In this document: piece after piece, positions 17,050 to 26,344 of the stretch
Numbering within the stretch: position 1 is the stretch's first letter
Layout of the letters: every line of letters begins with the position of its first letter
Origin: CANDOC01 sp965261725
GTDB lineage: Bacteria; Pseudomonadota; Gammaproteobacteria; Pseudomonadales; Endozoicomonadaceae
Assembly (NCBI GenBank): GCA_965261725.1
Contig: CBDHDU010000030.1
Coordinates: 1 to 64,000 of the forward strand
Length of the DNA stretch: 64,000 nt
Direction of reading: 5' to 3'
Notes under the pieces: generated by a model
Told to the model about the DNA's origin: nothing
Database searches by the model: none
What the model saw: only the letters and a program-made list of their open reading frames with translations
Position numbers and translations under genes: made by a program

Positions 17050-17898
17050 TCAGGTTTTTCTGACAATTTTTTTCAGGCGGAATCTATCGTAGTGCCAGAT
17101 CCAGCACTCCGGGTATTGGCGGATAACAGCTTCCATACGATCCATCAGTCGTTGCAGATTCAGTTGGATATCAGCATCGCGGTCATCACTGGTCTGCAAT
17201 TCAAACTTTTCGAAATGCAGTTGCCAGCCGTCGTTTTTATCCGGTGTTGCATAATGAAACAGCAGCGGGCGCTGTTGCATCAGTGCCAGATTAATCACAC
17301 TGGAAGGTGCCCGCACCGGTTGCCCAAAGAATGTTGTCTCGGCATCTTTGGAGCGCATATCGCAGTGGAAAGTAATACAGCGACCTTCCCGCAGGCTTTT
17401 TAAAAGTAATAACGGATTACCACGGGGCAGGGGCGGCAGGTTATACCAGCCCAGAATACTGCAGCCAAAGGCATTAAAGCGCGGGCTGCGTTTGCCTGCG
17501 CCAATTAATACGCCTACAGGGTATCCCAGTTCGGCAAGTTTCAGGGTGGCAGCTTCTGGTGGCCCCATATGCAACCCCGCAATCAGCAGGCCGTGTTTGG
17601 GGTCATAGCATTCCCGGATCAGAGCTTCATCATGCAGTGTGAGCTTCAGCTTATCCAGCCGCAGTACATCAACAGCGCTGGCGGCCATGTGGTTGGCTGC
17701 TTTGGAAGCGATCTTGCGTCGTTCAAAAGGTGATTTGGTGGGAAACGCCAGTGTCAGCGAATTCAGGGCAGTCTTACGCAAAACCGTATTCAGAATACCC
17801 GCGACCAGCCGCACAAATCCTGACCTTAGCGATGGAGGCAGGCTGCGCAGCAGGCGGGATAACAGAATATATGGGTGGTACCAGGGTAATACAGCCAT
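17050..17898 (-). CDS. LpxL/HtrB-type lipid A acyltransferase family protein
   Basis: A 282-residue protein of the lysophospholipid/lipid A acyltransferase family, which transfers acyl chains at the inner membrane. The catalytic HxxxxE box is present as GLHMGPPEAA, with a conserved RNPLLLLKSLREG-like segment (PRGNPLLLLKSLREGRCITFHCDMR) and the C-terminal YPECWIWHYDRFR block typical of LpxL. Slightly shorter than E. coli LpxL (about 306 residues), so the exact acyl acceptor is unclear. It lies 43 bases downstream of the LysR gene on the same strand. Confidence 0.8.
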   Translation of the reverse strand: MAVLPWYHPYILLSRLLRSLPPSLRSGFVRLVAGILNTVLRKTALNSLTLAFPTKSPFERRKIASKAANHMAASAVDVLRLDKLKLTLHDEALIRECYDPKHGLLIAGLHMGPPEAATLKLAELGYPVGVLIGAGKRSPRFNAFGCSILGWYNLPPLPRGNPLLLLKSLREGRCITFHCDMRSKDAETTFFGQPVRAPSSVINLALMQQRPLLFHYATPDKNDGWQLHFEKFELQTSDDRDADIQLNLQRLMDRMEAVIRQYPECWIWHYDRFRLKKIVRKT

Positions 17899-17941
17899 AA
17901 GATCACTCTTCCTTGTCCTGTTAAATCAGACCGGCGAGTGC

Positions 17942-18814
17942 TTACGGGGTTCCTTCCAGAATATTGATAAAGGCACGGGCTGCACGGCTCAGAGAGCGAT
18001 TCTGGTGGTAGGTGTAACCCAGCATACGGTGCAGGCCGTTATGTTCCTGCACCGGCAGCTTGACCAGTGGCGTGGCAATCATCATTTCCGGTAAAACACT
18101 CCAGTAGCGGCCAATACCCGCCAGCATACGGATAGTTTCCAGATAGTTGGAATACAGGGAAACCTGAAAAGGCGCCTGATGTTGTTCAAACAGCTGGCGC
18201 ACGATTTCATGGGTAAAGGTATGGCTGCCGGGAAATACACTTTCGTGTTCTGATAAGGCTGCCAGAGGTACCGATTTCAGCTGTGCCAGCGGATGGTCAG
18301 CGGCTGCCGAAAAAAACAGATCATCACGCCACAGTTGTTTATTAATCAGGGGCAGGCGTGATTCTGGTGATAATGTAATAACCGCCAGCTCCAGATCACC
18401 AATCACGACGGCTTCATGGGCTTTCTCAGAATCCAGAAACTGAATATCCAGTTTCACTTTCGGGTACTGCCCGGTGAACTGGCGCAGCAGCGGCGGTAAC
18501 CGGTGCAGACCGATATGATGGCTGGTGGCCAGCGCCAGTGTGCCGCTGACTTCATCAGACAGGTTTGTCAGCTCACGGCGGCACTCAGTGATTTCTTCAA
18601 TAATGTGCCGGGCTTTGGGTAGCAGGGTTTTACCTGCTTCTGTCAGGGTGATCTGACGTCCAAAGCGATCAAACAGCCGACAGTCCAGTTGCGTTTCCAA
18701 TGTGGAAATCCGTTTGCTGATGGCAGGCTGGGTCAGATGTAGCTGCTCCGCCGCCAGCGAGAAGGAACCGCACTTGGCAACGGCCAGAAAGGCACTGAGG
18801 CTGTTAGTGTCCAT
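17942..18814 (-). CDS. LysR family regulator divergent from leuC
   Basis: A 290-residue LysR protein when started at the ATG at 18814 (MDTNSLSAFLAVAKCGS); an ATG at 18829 would add five residues not typical of the family. The winged helix-turn-helix is at about 1-60 (SLAAEQLHLTQPAISKRISTLE), followed by a substrate-binding domain. It is transcribed away from leuCDB with a palindromic site between them, so it probably regulates itself and the leu genes. The inducer is not identifiable; an intermediate of leucine synthesis is one possibility. Confidence 0.88.
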   Translation of the reverse strand: MDTNSLSAFLAVAKCGSFSLAAEQLHLTQPAISKRISTLETQLDCRLFDRFGRQITLTEAGKTLLPKARHIIEEITECRRELTNLSDEVSGTLALATSHHIGLHRLPPLLRQFTGQYPKVKLDIQFLDSEKAHEAVVIGDLELAVITLSPESRLPLINKQLWRDDLFFSAAADHPLAQLKSVPLAALSEHESVFPGSHTFTHEIVRQLFEQHQAPFQVSLYSNYLETIRMLAGIGRYWSVLPEMMIATPLVKLPVQEHNGLHRMLGYTYHQNRSLSRAARAFINILEGTP

Positions 18815-18834
18815 GAAAAGTATTCGCATTCCAT

Positions 18835-18866
18835 AAATTCATATTAATTATAAAATATATGAATTT
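18835..18866. promoter_or_regulatory. Dyad operator between lysR and leuC
   Basis: AAATTCATAT and ATATGAATTT are perfect inverted 10-mers separated by 12 A/T bases. The site lies 21 bases upstream of the regulator's ATG and 67 bases before leuC. LysR proteins bind long-spaced dyads in such divergent regions, so this is the likely operator; the AT core may also hold promoter elements. Confidence 0.6.
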
Positions 18867-18932
18867 GAGTAATTCGACACGCTCTATTAGGATGCAGTCA
18901 GCATTCGATAATAATCATGGGAGCGTAGTGAG

Positions 18933-20369
18933 ATGGCGGGAAAAACCCTCTACGATAAACTCTGGGACGCGCATCTGGTTAAAACCCGGGACGACGGTTC
19001 TGCCCTGCTGTATATCGACCGGCACCTGCTGCATGAGGTGACTTCACCACAGGCCTTTGAAGGTTTGAAACTGGCTGGCCGCCAGCCCTGGAAACTCTCC
19101 GCCAACGTCGCTACTCCCGATCATAATGTGCCCACCACGGCGGATGAACGTGAGGCAGGTATTGACGGTATTGTTGATCCGGTCTCCCGTATTCAGGTTA
19201 AAACGCTTGATGAAAACTGCAATGAATTCAATATATTGCAGTTCGATATGAAAGATAAACGTCAAGGTATTGTACACGTCGTTGGTCCGGAGCAGGGCTC
19301 CACTTTACCGGGTATGACCGTCGTGTGTGGTGATTCTCATACTGCAACTCATGGTGCATTCGGTGCATTGGCGCATGGTATTGGCACTTCTGAAGTCGAG
19401 CATGTGCTTGCCACCCAGTGCCTGGTCGCCAAAAAAATGAAGAATATGCGAGTTCGGGTTGATGGTGATCTGGGGCCGGGCGTCACTGCCAAGGATGTCA
19501 TTCTGGCAATTATCGGTGAAATCGGCACGGCGGGTGGCACCGGTTGTGCAATAGAGTTTACCGGTTCAGGCATTGAATCTCTGTCAATGGAAGGGCGCAT
19601 GACCCTTTGCAATATGGCGATTGAAGCCGGTGCCCGTGTGGGGCTGGTCGCTGTTGATAAGAAAACCATTGATTATGTCGAAGGCCGTCCGTTCGCTCCG
19701 AAAGGTGAACAGTGGCAACAGGCCGTCAGCTGGTGGCAGACGCTGGTTTCTGATGAGGATGCAGTGTTTTATCATGAAGTCGTCCTGAAGGCAGACGCTA
19801 TTCAGCCACAGATCACCTGGGGGACTTCCCCGGAAATGGTAGCCCCCGTCGATGGTGTGGTACCCAACCCGGCTGATGAAAGCGACGATGTACGAGGAGG
19901 CAGCATTCAGCGGGCGCTGGATTATATGGGACTGGAAGCCGGAATGAAGCTGACGGATATTCGGCTCGAGCGGGTGTTTATCGGTTCATGCACAAATTCC
20001 CGCATTGAAGATTTGCGTGAAGCGGCGGCTGTCGTCAAAGGTCGTAAAGTCGCGGGCAGTCTGAAGCAGGCGATTGTGGTACCGGGCTCGGGGCTGGTAA
20101 AAGCACAGGCCGAAGCTGAAGGTCTGGATAAAGTCTTTACTGAAGCGGGGCTGGAATGGCGTGAGCCGGGTTGCTCCATGTGTCTGGCAATGAATGCGGA
20201 CAAGCTGGGCAATGGCGAACACTGTGCGTCTACCTCCAACCGTAACTTTGAAGGCCGCCAGGGCTTCGGAGGCCGCACCCATCTGGTGAGCCCGGCTATG
20301 GCGGCTGCGGCGGCAATCAAGGGACATTTTGTAGATGTACGTGAATTACAGGCGGAGGCTGCAGCATGA
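18933..20369 (+). CDS. leuC: 3-isopropylmalate dehydratase large subunit
   Basis: A 478-residue aconitase-family enzyme subunit that with LeuD isomerises 2-isopropylmalate to 3-isopropylmalate in leucine synthesis. Family blocks include VCGDSHTATHGAFGALAHGIGTSEVEHV and the three [4Fe-4S] cysteines: one in FIGSCTNSRIEDLR and two in GCSMCLAMN. A GGGAG Shine-Dalgarno sequence precedes the ATG. The stop overlaps the leuD start by four bases (ATGA), indicating translational coupling. Confidence 0.97.
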   Translation: MAGKTLYDKLWDAHLVKTRDDGSALLYIDRHLLHEVTSPQAFEGLKLAGRQPWKLSANVATPDHNVPTTADEREAGIDGIVDPVSRIQVKTLDENCNEFNILQFDMKDKRQGIVHVVGPEQGSTLPGMTVVCGDSHTATHGAFGALAHGIGTSEVEHVLATQCLVAKKMKNMRVRVDGDLGPGVTAKDVILAIIGEIGTAGGTGCAIEFTGSGIESLSMEGRMTLCNMAIEAGARVGLVAVDKKTIDYVEGRPFAPKGEQWQQAVSWWQTLVSDEDAVFYHEVVLKADAIQPQITWGTSPEMVAPVDGVVPNPADESDDVRGGSIQRALDYMGLEAGMKLTDIRLERVFIGSCTNSRIEDLREAAAVVKGRKVAGSLKQAIVVPGSGLVKAQAEAEGLDKVFTEAGLEWREPGCSMCLAMNADKLGNGEHCASTSNRNFEGRQGFGGRTHLVSPAMAAAAAIKGHFVDVRELQAEAAA

Positions 20370-21001
20370 AGGCATTTACCGTACACAGTGGCCTTGTCGC
20401 GCCAATGGATCGGGTTAATGTTGACACCGACCTGATTATTCCCAAGCAGTTTCTGAAATCTATCAAGCGTACCGGCTTTGGCAAAAACCTGTTTGATGAA
20501 CTGCGTTATCTCGATGAAGGGCAGCCGGATCAGGATTGCAGTCAGCGCCCGCTGAATAAAGAATTTGTATTGAATCAGCCTCGCTATCAGGGTGCCTCTG
20601 TACTGCTGGCGCGGGAAAACTTTGGCTGTGGTTCCAGTCGTGAGCATGCGCCCTGGGCTTTGGACGACTATGGCTTCCGTTGTGTGATTGCACCCAGTTT
20701 TGCGGATATTTTCTTTAATAACTGCTTCAAGAACGGCATCTTACCCCTTGTTCTGGATGAGAAAACTGTTGATTCCTTGTTTCAGAGCTGCGAAGCCAAT
20801 GACGGATTCAGTTTGACTGTTGATCTGGAACAGCAGCAGGTGCGTACTTCTGAAGGCCAGGTGATTGATTTTGAAATTGATCCGTTTCGCCGCAAGTGCC
20901 TGCTCGACGGCCTTGATGAAATTGGCCTGACACTGCAGGAGCAGGGCGCCATTCGAGCCTTTGAAGAACAGCATCAAGCCCGCTGTCCCTGGTTATTTTA
21001 A
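20366..21001 (+). CDS. leuD: 3-isopropylmalate dehydratase small subunit
   Basis: A 211-residue swivel-domain subunit partner of LeuC. Hallmarks are MDRVNVDTDLIIPKQFLKSI near the N-terminus and ENFGCGSSREHAPWAL with the substrate-contacting Ser-Ser-Arg. Length is normal for the proteobacterial type. It sits between leuC (4-base overlap) and leuB (33-base gap), so the three form an operon. Confidence 0.97.
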   Translation: MKAFTVHSGLVAPMDRVNVDTDLIIPKQFLKSIKRTGFGKNLFDELRYLDEGQPDQDCSQRPLNKEFVLNQPRYQGASVLLARENFGCGSSREHAPWALDDYGFRCVIAPSFADIFFNNCFKNGILPLVLDEKTVDSLFQSCEANDGFSLTVDLEQQQVRTSEGQVIDFEIDPFRRKCLLDGLDEIGLTLQEQGAIRAFEEQHQARCPWLF

Positions 21002-21034
21002 AAAGCTTTTAATAAGAATACTGGATGTAATGAT

Positions 21035-22111
21035 ATGAGCAAAATTCTGGTTCTCCCCGGCGATGGCATTGGCCCGGAAATTACCACTGAAGCCATGCGG
21101 GTGCTGGATGTTGTGAAAACCCGCTTCAATCTCGATATTGAGGTTGATTACGGTCTGGTCGGTGGAGCAGCAATAGAAGAACATGGCTGTCCGCTGCCGG
21201 TAGAAACCATGGAAAAAGCCCATGAAGCAGATGCCATTCTGCTGGGTGCTGTTGGTGGCCCGAAATGGGACCATCTGGAAATGGCGCAGCGTCCGGAGAA
21301 AGGTTTGCTGGGTTTGCGTGCCGGTCTGAATCTGTTTGGTAATCTGCGTCCTGCCATTTTGTATCCGCAACTGGCAGAAGCTTCAACCCTGAAGCCTGAA
21401 GTCGTGAGCGGTCTGGATATTCTGATTGTTCGTGAACTGACCGGCGGTATCTATTTCGGTGAGCCCCGTGGCGTGCGTACACTGGATAACGGTGAAAAAG
21501 AAGGCTTTAACACGTATGTCTACCGTGAAAGCGAAATCCGTCGTATTGGCCGGGCTGCGTTTGAAGCAGCGCAGAAGCGCGGTGGGCGTTTATGCTCCGT
21601 TGATAAGGCCAATGTGCTGGAAGTGACGGTGTTGTGGCGGGAAATTATGGAAGAGCTTTCCAAGGAATACCCGGATGTTGAACTGAGTCATATGTACGTT
21701 GACAACGCTGCAATGCAGCTGGTACGTTCGCCGAAACAGTTTGATGTGATGGTCACCGGTAATATGTTTGGCGATATTCTGTCGGACTGTGCAGCAATGC
21801 TGACCGGTTCTATCGGTATGTTGCCGTCTGCTTCTCTGGACGAAAACAACAAGGGTATGTATGAGCCGGTCCATGGCTCAGCGCCGGATATTGCCGGACA
21901 GAATATTGCCAATCCACTGGCGACTGTTTTGTCTGTTGCGATGCTGCTGCGTTATTCATTAGGCCAGGGCGAAGCGGCGGATGCCATTGAAGCGGCTGTC
22001 AGTCAGGTACTGGATCAGGGGCTGCGTACCGGTGATATCATGTCTGAAGGCTGCAAGTCGGTAGGTACGGTAGAAATGGGCGCTGCAGTGGTTACTGCGC
22101 TGTCTGCTTAA
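21035..22111 (+). CDS. leuB: 3-isopropylmalate dehydrogenase
   Basis: A 358-residue NAD-dependent beta-decarboxylating dehydrogenase, third step of the leucine branch. It shows LPGDGIGPEI at the N-terminus, the RELTGGIYFGEPRG block, YVDNAAMQL and the metal-binding Asp segment NMFGDILSD, followed by the NAD-binding GSAPDIAGQNIANP. Intact and typical. A strong hairpin terminator follows 12 bases after the stop. Confidence 0.97.
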   Translation: MSKILVLPGDGIGPEITTEAMRVLDVVKTRFNLDIEVDYGLVGGAAIEEHGCPLPVETMEKAHEADAILLGAVGGPKWDHLEMAQRPEKGLLGLRAGLNLFGNLRPAILYPQLAEASTLKPEVVSGLDILIVRELTGGIYFGEPRGVRTLDNGEKEGFNTYVYRESEIRRIGRAAFEAAQKRGGRLCSVDKANVLEVTVLWREIMEELSKEYPDVELSHMYVDNAAMQLVRSPKQFDVMVTGNMFGDILSDCAAMLTGSIGMLPSASLDENNKGMYEPVHGSAPDIAGQNIANPLATVLSVAMLLRYSLGQGEAADAIEAAVSQVLDQGLRTGDIMSEGCKSVGTVEMGAAVVTALSA

Positions 22112-22122
22112 ATAGCGCAAAC

Positions 22123-22154
22123 AAAAAGACCAGCTCTTATGAAGCTGGTCTTTT
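22123..22154 (+). terminator. Rho-independent terminator after leuB
   Basis: AAAAAGACCAGCT and AGCTGGTCTTTT pair around a short loop, giving a GC-rich stem with an A run before and a T run after. The symmetrical tracts mean it could also stop the small minus-strand gene that ends at 22171. Confidence 0.9.
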
Positions 22155-22170
22155 CAGGCAATGAGATCAC

Positions 22171-22350
22171 TCAGTGCTGACGGCTACGTCGTTGGGCCGG
22201 GTGAGGCTCAACAGGAATTCGGACATACTCGGGTTCACGCAAATCCGGATTGATAAATTCCGTCATCAGCTGCCTGGCAGTTTCAAGCACTAACAGGAAT
22301 TTCTGCATGCGGCGGCGGATCCAATGGGAGAGTCGCTTTAACAGGGACAT
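22171..22350 (-). CDS. Small basic protein of unknown function
   Basis: A 59-residue ORF starting MSLLKRLSHWIRRRM and ending PAQRRSRQH. A strong ribosome binding site (GGAGAAGG) stands seven bases before the ATG, and the gene shares the bidirectional terminator with leuB. The N-terminus is an amphipathic basic helix. I do not recognise the family. The strong Shine-Dalgarno sequence argues that it is real. Confidence 0.6.
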   Translation of the reverse strand: MSLLKRLSHWIRRRMQKFLLVLETARQLMTEFINPDLREPEYVRIPVEPHPAQRRSRQH

Positions 22351-22486
22351 CGTCCTTCTCCTGTTTCGGTTTTTACTTACACCTAGATAATACCTTAGAA
22401 TGCAGGATGCGCCAAGATATTAAGATAATTCAACACCATAAAGCAAAAACTTAAAATCGTGGGGCACCCTTGGGGCAACACTCACT

Positions 22487-22888
22487 TCATGTGCCTTCCG
22501 ATGAATATGACTCTTTTATGACAGACCAGATTCGTTCTGCTTCCCGCCTTGAGTTTGAAGGCATCCAGCGAGCATATATCTTTGTCAGCATCGCAAAGTC
22601 AGTATGACCCATCTGATCGGCAACAAACACAATGTTTCCTGTTGCTGCTAAAGTCCAGCATGCATAGGTATGTCGTGCTTGGTGGAAGCGGCGATGACGC
22701 ACGCCTGCTTTGACAAGCATCTTTTTCCAGTAATCACCGATAGAACTTTGATCAAGGTATGGCTCACGACTTTGAGTGCGACGAAGGTAACACATAGGAT
22801 TAAAAATAAACCTGACTTTTTCTTTCTTCGTAACAGCCTTATCACGCTGCACAACATCAATTTCTACGGGTGGATAGAGAGCTGTTAA
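22487..22888 (-). pseudogene. Phage-type tyrosine recombinase, C-terminal remnant
   Basis: About 134 residues of an integrase catalytic domain: the HxxR box in RFHQARHTYACW, the following GH in DQMGHTDFAML and the catalytic Tyr in LTKIYARWM. The N-terminus and the first catalytic Arg are gone; the gene is cut at the left end of the second IS91-like unit. With the terminase-like scrap at 26485 on the other side, it suggests the unit landed in a prophage that has since decayed. Confidence 0.85.
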
Positions 22889-23039
22889 ACGCATAGGAAT
22901 TTCAAAAAATCATTATTCCAGTCATTCCTGCAATCTTTGGTTTTTCATCCTGCCAGCGTCCAATCATCTGGAATCATCTGGCTCTGGACGTTGTGTTTAT
23001 CTGTTTGATACCCCCTAAATCCCATTGATTTGCCCGATA

Positions 23040-24183
23040 AGTACCCGGATAATAGTTTTCATATATTGAATGCTTATTCAGCATACGATAGTACTGCTTG
23101 GCAGTGAGCTATATTATTTGTTATTGCAACTCTGCGTCTGTTGTTATGAAGAAGACTGCTTGCTCCATCACTGATAGTGCCATTATCCATACGCTAAAGT
23201 GCGCCATGCGCAACGGGTCTTTGCCTTGCGTAAGAGAGCGTGCTCATGCGGTATTGCTCAGCTTGAAGGGGTACTCTCTGTCCCAGATAGCGGATGTTTT
23301 TGATGTTCAGTATCAGACAGTCTCTCGGTGGATTGATGACTGGGAGTTCTTAGGTATACGAGGGCTATACAAAGCCCATGGCGGCGGTCCGCAGCCGATC
23401 TACAATGCTCAGGAAACGCAACGCCTCGCTGAACTGATTTCAGAGGAGCCTCGCCGCATATCTTATGCGCAGGCAAAACTTGAAGAAGAAACTGGCAAAT
23501 CGGCTTCATTAAAAACTCTGAAGAGGATGGCAAAAAAAAATCGGGCTGGTTTACAAGCGGGTACGAAAGTCCTGTCGGCATAAGCGAGATCAAGAATCTT
23601 TTGAGCGCCGTCATCACGCGCTGAAAAATGCTCAGGAAGCTGAGCGCAAAGGCCTTATAAATCTGTTCTATTTTGATGAGTCGGGCTTCTCCCAACAACC
23701 GTGCATTCCATATGCCTGGCAACAGAAGGGAGAGCAGTTGAGAGTTTCCTCGGTCAATAGTCAGCGCATAAATGTTCTGGGTTTCATGAATCGTGATAAC
23801 GATTTGTTTTACTATCCTGTCTGCGGAGCAGTGACTGGTGATGAAGTCATCCGTGTATTTGAAGATTTTGCTGAACAGATGCAAGACCCGAAATACAGCA
23901 CTGGCGACCGGTACACTTTGGTGGTAGTCGATAATGCCAGCATTCATACCTGCAAAAAGTTCCGAGAGAAACTGGATGATTGGATGATCGAAAAGAAGCT
24001 GATTGTTTGCTATCTGCCCACCTATTCACCGGAATTAAATCTGATTGAGATTTTATGGGACAAGGTAAAGTATGAGTGGCTTAACCTCTTGAAGATTATG
24101 AACTTTGCTGAATTCCAAAAAGAACTAAAACGTGTTTTTGATATGTTTGGTCAGGAATATATGATTTCATTTGTCTGAGTACT
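23040..24183 (+). mobile_element. IS630 family element (type B), copy 1
   Basis: The 1144-bp element is flanked by TA (23038-23039, 24184-24185). Ends are inverted: AGTACCCGGATA on the left and AGTACTCAGACA on the right (reverse complement). Removing it with one TA restores the left-end sequence seen in unit 1. A second, rearranged copy splits the BCCT transporter at 60713-63060. Confidence 0.9.
23146..24178 (+). CDS. IS630 family transposase (type B) in two frames
   Basis: Translation begins at MKKTACSITDSA (23146) with an HTH domain (YSLSQIADVFDVQYQTVSRWIDDW). At an A9 run (23532-23540) the frame must change by +1 to continue as IGLVYKRVRKSCRHKR, then the DDE domain with Asp in LFYFDESGFS, Asp in LVVVDNASIH and Glu in PELNLIEILWDK. 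The same A9 run occurs in the other copy, so the break may be programmed slippage, known in several IS families, rather than a random mutation. Confidence 0.85.
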
Positions 24184-24190
24184 TATCGCC

Positions 24191-24208
24191 CTGAAATCCG
24201 GATTTCAG
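24191..24208. terminator. Perfect 18-bp palindrome behind the intact IS91 transposase
   Basis: Same CTGAAATCCGGATTTCAG sequence as at 1409-1426, located 19 bases past the transposase stop. Conservation in both units while neighbouring left-end sequence has diverged suggests function as a terminator or as part of the element's terminus. Confidence 0.5.
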
Positions 24209-24226
24209 ACGGATTGAGGGCGTGAA

Positions 24227-25429
24227 CTATGCGATGGGTTTCGCAAGCGCAAGCTGTTGGTGGTGTTTGTACAGCTCGCGCTGCGGCTTGCCGCGGGTAA
24301 TGCCGGTAAAGATCATCTGAGCCTGGCAGAGGATGCACTGCAGCGGATCGAGCCCAAAGGTCTGTTTCAGTAACGCCGGAAAGGTGATTTTCAGGGCGTT
24401 TCGTTCGGGCTGATTGAGCAGGTTGTAGACGGTGGGCAGCAATGTAGCCCTTCCCCGGCAGGCCAGAAAACCATAATACCGGATCATTCGGAAACCTTTG
24501 TCGGGAATATGCTGTGTCAGTCGTTCTATAAATTCTTCCCCTTCACAGGTTTCATGGCGGCGGGTTTTGGTGCGGTGATCCAGATACTCATACACAACGG
24601 TATCACCGCCATAGTGTTTCAGGCGCGACATGGCCAGCGGTGGTCGTTTGATATAGCGCCCCAGGTAGCTGATGGTGCGGTGGGGGCTTTTGGTGGCTTT
24701 GGCAAAATGGACGATCCAGTCCTTTTGGTATTGCTCATCGAGGAAATCATTGAAGCCGGAAAGGTCATGACAGCTGTCTTTCAGCTCGGAAGGCAGATCC
24801 AGCTCGCCACGTTTAAACGCTTCCCTGAGCAGGTTGATCACGCCGTAACGCCACGCGGGCATGATGGCGTTTTTGGTGAAGTAGACTGACTTCCATTGCG
24901 GGTTGCCGTCGCATAATCCGCCACGGGTCACAGAGAGATGTATGTGAACATTCCAGTTCAGCTTTCGGCCAAAGGTATGCAGTGCCGTGAAAATGCCAGG
25001 TGTCACGCCTTTTTTCCCGGCAAAGGCCTGCAGGCTTTTTGCCGCCAGTGGGCTCAGTTTACCCAGTAAGGTGCGGTTGATTCTGAACAGCTCCCAGAGT
25101 GCATCAGGCATCGTAAAGGTGATGTGTTGCCACTCAGTATCCGGCAACAGCGCTTTCTGGTCAGCAATCCACTGATCGGTCAGTTTTTTGCCGCAGGTAT
25201 TACACAACCGGGCTTTACAGCCAAAGCAGATCTTTTTGGTGTGAGAGCATTCATGGTTGCTGCATACAAAGCTGGCATACCCCATGATCACCCGCCCGCA
25301 GGCCAGTACTTTGCTGATCGCATCAACCACAGCAGGGCGTATCGTATCGGCGTTGCGCTGGTAATAACGCCACCATAACTGATCGCGTAGCAGTAATTGT
25401 TTTAGTTTGGACGGCGGTCGGCTGGTCAT
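24227..25429 (-). CDS. IS91 family transposase, intact
   Basis: A 400-residue HUH-type transposase. An N-terminal zinc-binding domain (CSNHECSHTKKICFGCKARLCNTCG) precedes the Y2_Tnp catalytic domain with the HUH motif in NVHIHLSVTRGGL and the catalytic Tyr region RTISYLGRYIKRPP. The C-terminus carries an extra Cys pair (CILCQ). It catalyses rolling-circle, single-strand transposition. It is transcribed in the same direction as the zinc-finger cargo gene, 75 bases downstream of it. Confidence 0.95.
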   Translation of the reverse strand: MTSRPPSKLKQLLLRDQLWWRYYQRNADTIRPAVVDAISKVLACGRVIMGYASFVCSNHECSHTKKICFGCKARLCNTCGKKLTDQWIADQKALLPDTEWQHITFTMPDALWELFRINRTLLGKLSPLAAKSLQAFAGKKGVTPGIFTALHTFGRKLNWNVHIHLSVTRGGLCDGNPQWKSVYFTKNAIMPAWRYGVINLLREAFKRGELDLPSELKDSCHDLSGFNDFLDEQYQKDWIVHFAKATKSPHRTISYLGRYIKRPPLAMSRLKHYGGDTVVYEYLDHRTKTRRHETCEGEEFIERLTQHIPDKGFRMIRYYGFLACRGRATLLPTVYNLLNQPERNALKITFPALLKQTFGLDPLQCILCQAQMIFTGITRGKPQRELYKHHQQLALAKPIA

Positions 25430-25504
25430 ACGGCCTCATCAATACAGTCGCACGGATGATAACGAATGCAGCCGGTGAAGGGGATGGCATCCTGAGGTTG
25501 TTTT

Positions 25505-26293
25505 TCAGTCGTCCTCCTCTGCCAGTCTTTTGCGTTTACGGTGTTTGCTGAATTTGTGATTGGCCAGCGCCTTCGCACTGTTGAGGGTCACCGGGGGCTG
25601 ACACTGGGTACAGGTGCGTTCCCCGCTGTGGTGACTTTTGTTGTGAGAGGCCAGCGCCTGAGCACTGTTGAGGGTCACCGGGGGCTGACACTGGGTACAG
25701 GTGCGTTCCCCGCTGTGGTGACTGCGGTTGTGATCGGCCAGCGCCTGAGCACTGTTGAGGGTCACCGGGGGCTGACACTGGGTACAGGTGCGTTCCCCGC
25801 TGTGGTGACTGCGGTTGTGAGAGGCCAGCGCCTGAGCACTGTTGAGGGTCACCGGGGGCTGGCACCGGGTACAGGTGCGTTCCCCGCTGTGGGAGGCCCT
25901 TATATGGCTAGCTAATGATGCAGCTGTTTTGTAATACTTTTGGCACAGGGAACACTGAAAAGGTTTCTCGCCGGATTCAACCGTTTGAAAAACTGAAGGT
26001 GAAGGCGGATCTTGAGGTGATACTGTGAATTCGGTATCCGAACTGTTTGTTTCTTTTTCATCGTCGTCTGGCGGTTCTTGTTTAATGCAAGATGCACATT
26101 GTTTTAGCCATTGATCAATTTCAGGCAACACAGGAAAGTCATCAGTCACCTTTACAATTACAACCTCCGAATTGTCATCGAGTCGTATTTTCTTGATTTG
26201 TGGTTGGGATGATCCGGGTTCTGAGCTATTGTCTGCTTCATTTTCACCGGCCCCGGATGAAGGAATAAAAGCGCTTGCAAACAAAGCTATCAA
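25505..26293 (-). CDS. C2H2 zinc-finger protein with NLS-like tail (unit 2 cargo)
   Basis: At least 262 residues from a TTG at 26293. Upstream in-frame codons read KKIKSAFLLKSAFLSSLIALFAS, a likely signal peptide, but no ATG is in frame; an ATG at 26376 joins only if an A8 run (26337-26344) is read as nine. An acidic linker contains IKQEPPDDDE (70-79), a SUMO-consensus-like motif. A canonical C2H2 finger follows at 114-135 (CSLCQKYY, C-x2-C-x12-H-x4-H) after a GEKPF linker, then four 29-residue repeats with C-x2-C-x14-H-x3-H, ending KHRKRKRLAEEDD as in the unit 1 protein. A nuclear-targeted host effector is the inference; DNA binding is unproven. Confidence 0.82.
   Translation of the reverse strand: MIALFASAFIPSSGAGENEADNSSEPGSSQPQIKKIRLDDNSEVVIVKVTDDFPVLPEIDQWLKQCASCIKQEPPDDDEKETNSSDTEFTVSPQDPPSPSVFQTVESGEKPFQCSLCQKYYKTAASLASHIRASHSGERTCTRCQPPVTLNSAQALASHNRSHHSGERTCTQCQPPVTLNSAQALADHNRSHHSGERTCTQCQPPVTLNSAQALASHNKSHHSGERTCTQCQPPVTLNSAKALANHKFSKHRKRKRLAEEDD
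25562..25893. repeat. Tandem 87-bp zinc-finger repeats, four units
   Basis: The GGCCAGCGCC block recurs at 25562, 25649, 25736 and 25823. Units are nearly identical to those at 3881-4750. The fourth unit ends where the canonical finger begins. Confidence 0.96.
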
Positions 26294-26336
26294 GCTTGAA
26301 AGGAAGGCACTTTTTAAAAGGAAGGCACTTTTTATC

Positions 26337-26344
26337 TTTTTTTT
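26337..26344. other. T8 (A8 on the coding strand) tract at the zinc-finger gene's 5' end
   Basis: Eight T residues on the plus strand lie between the nearest ATG (26376) and the signal-peptide codons. One extra A on the coding strand would put that ATG in frame and add a basic N-terminus (MTFFSIQRNWSKK). It could be a phase-variation tract, a slippage site or a sequence error. Confidence 0.5.
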
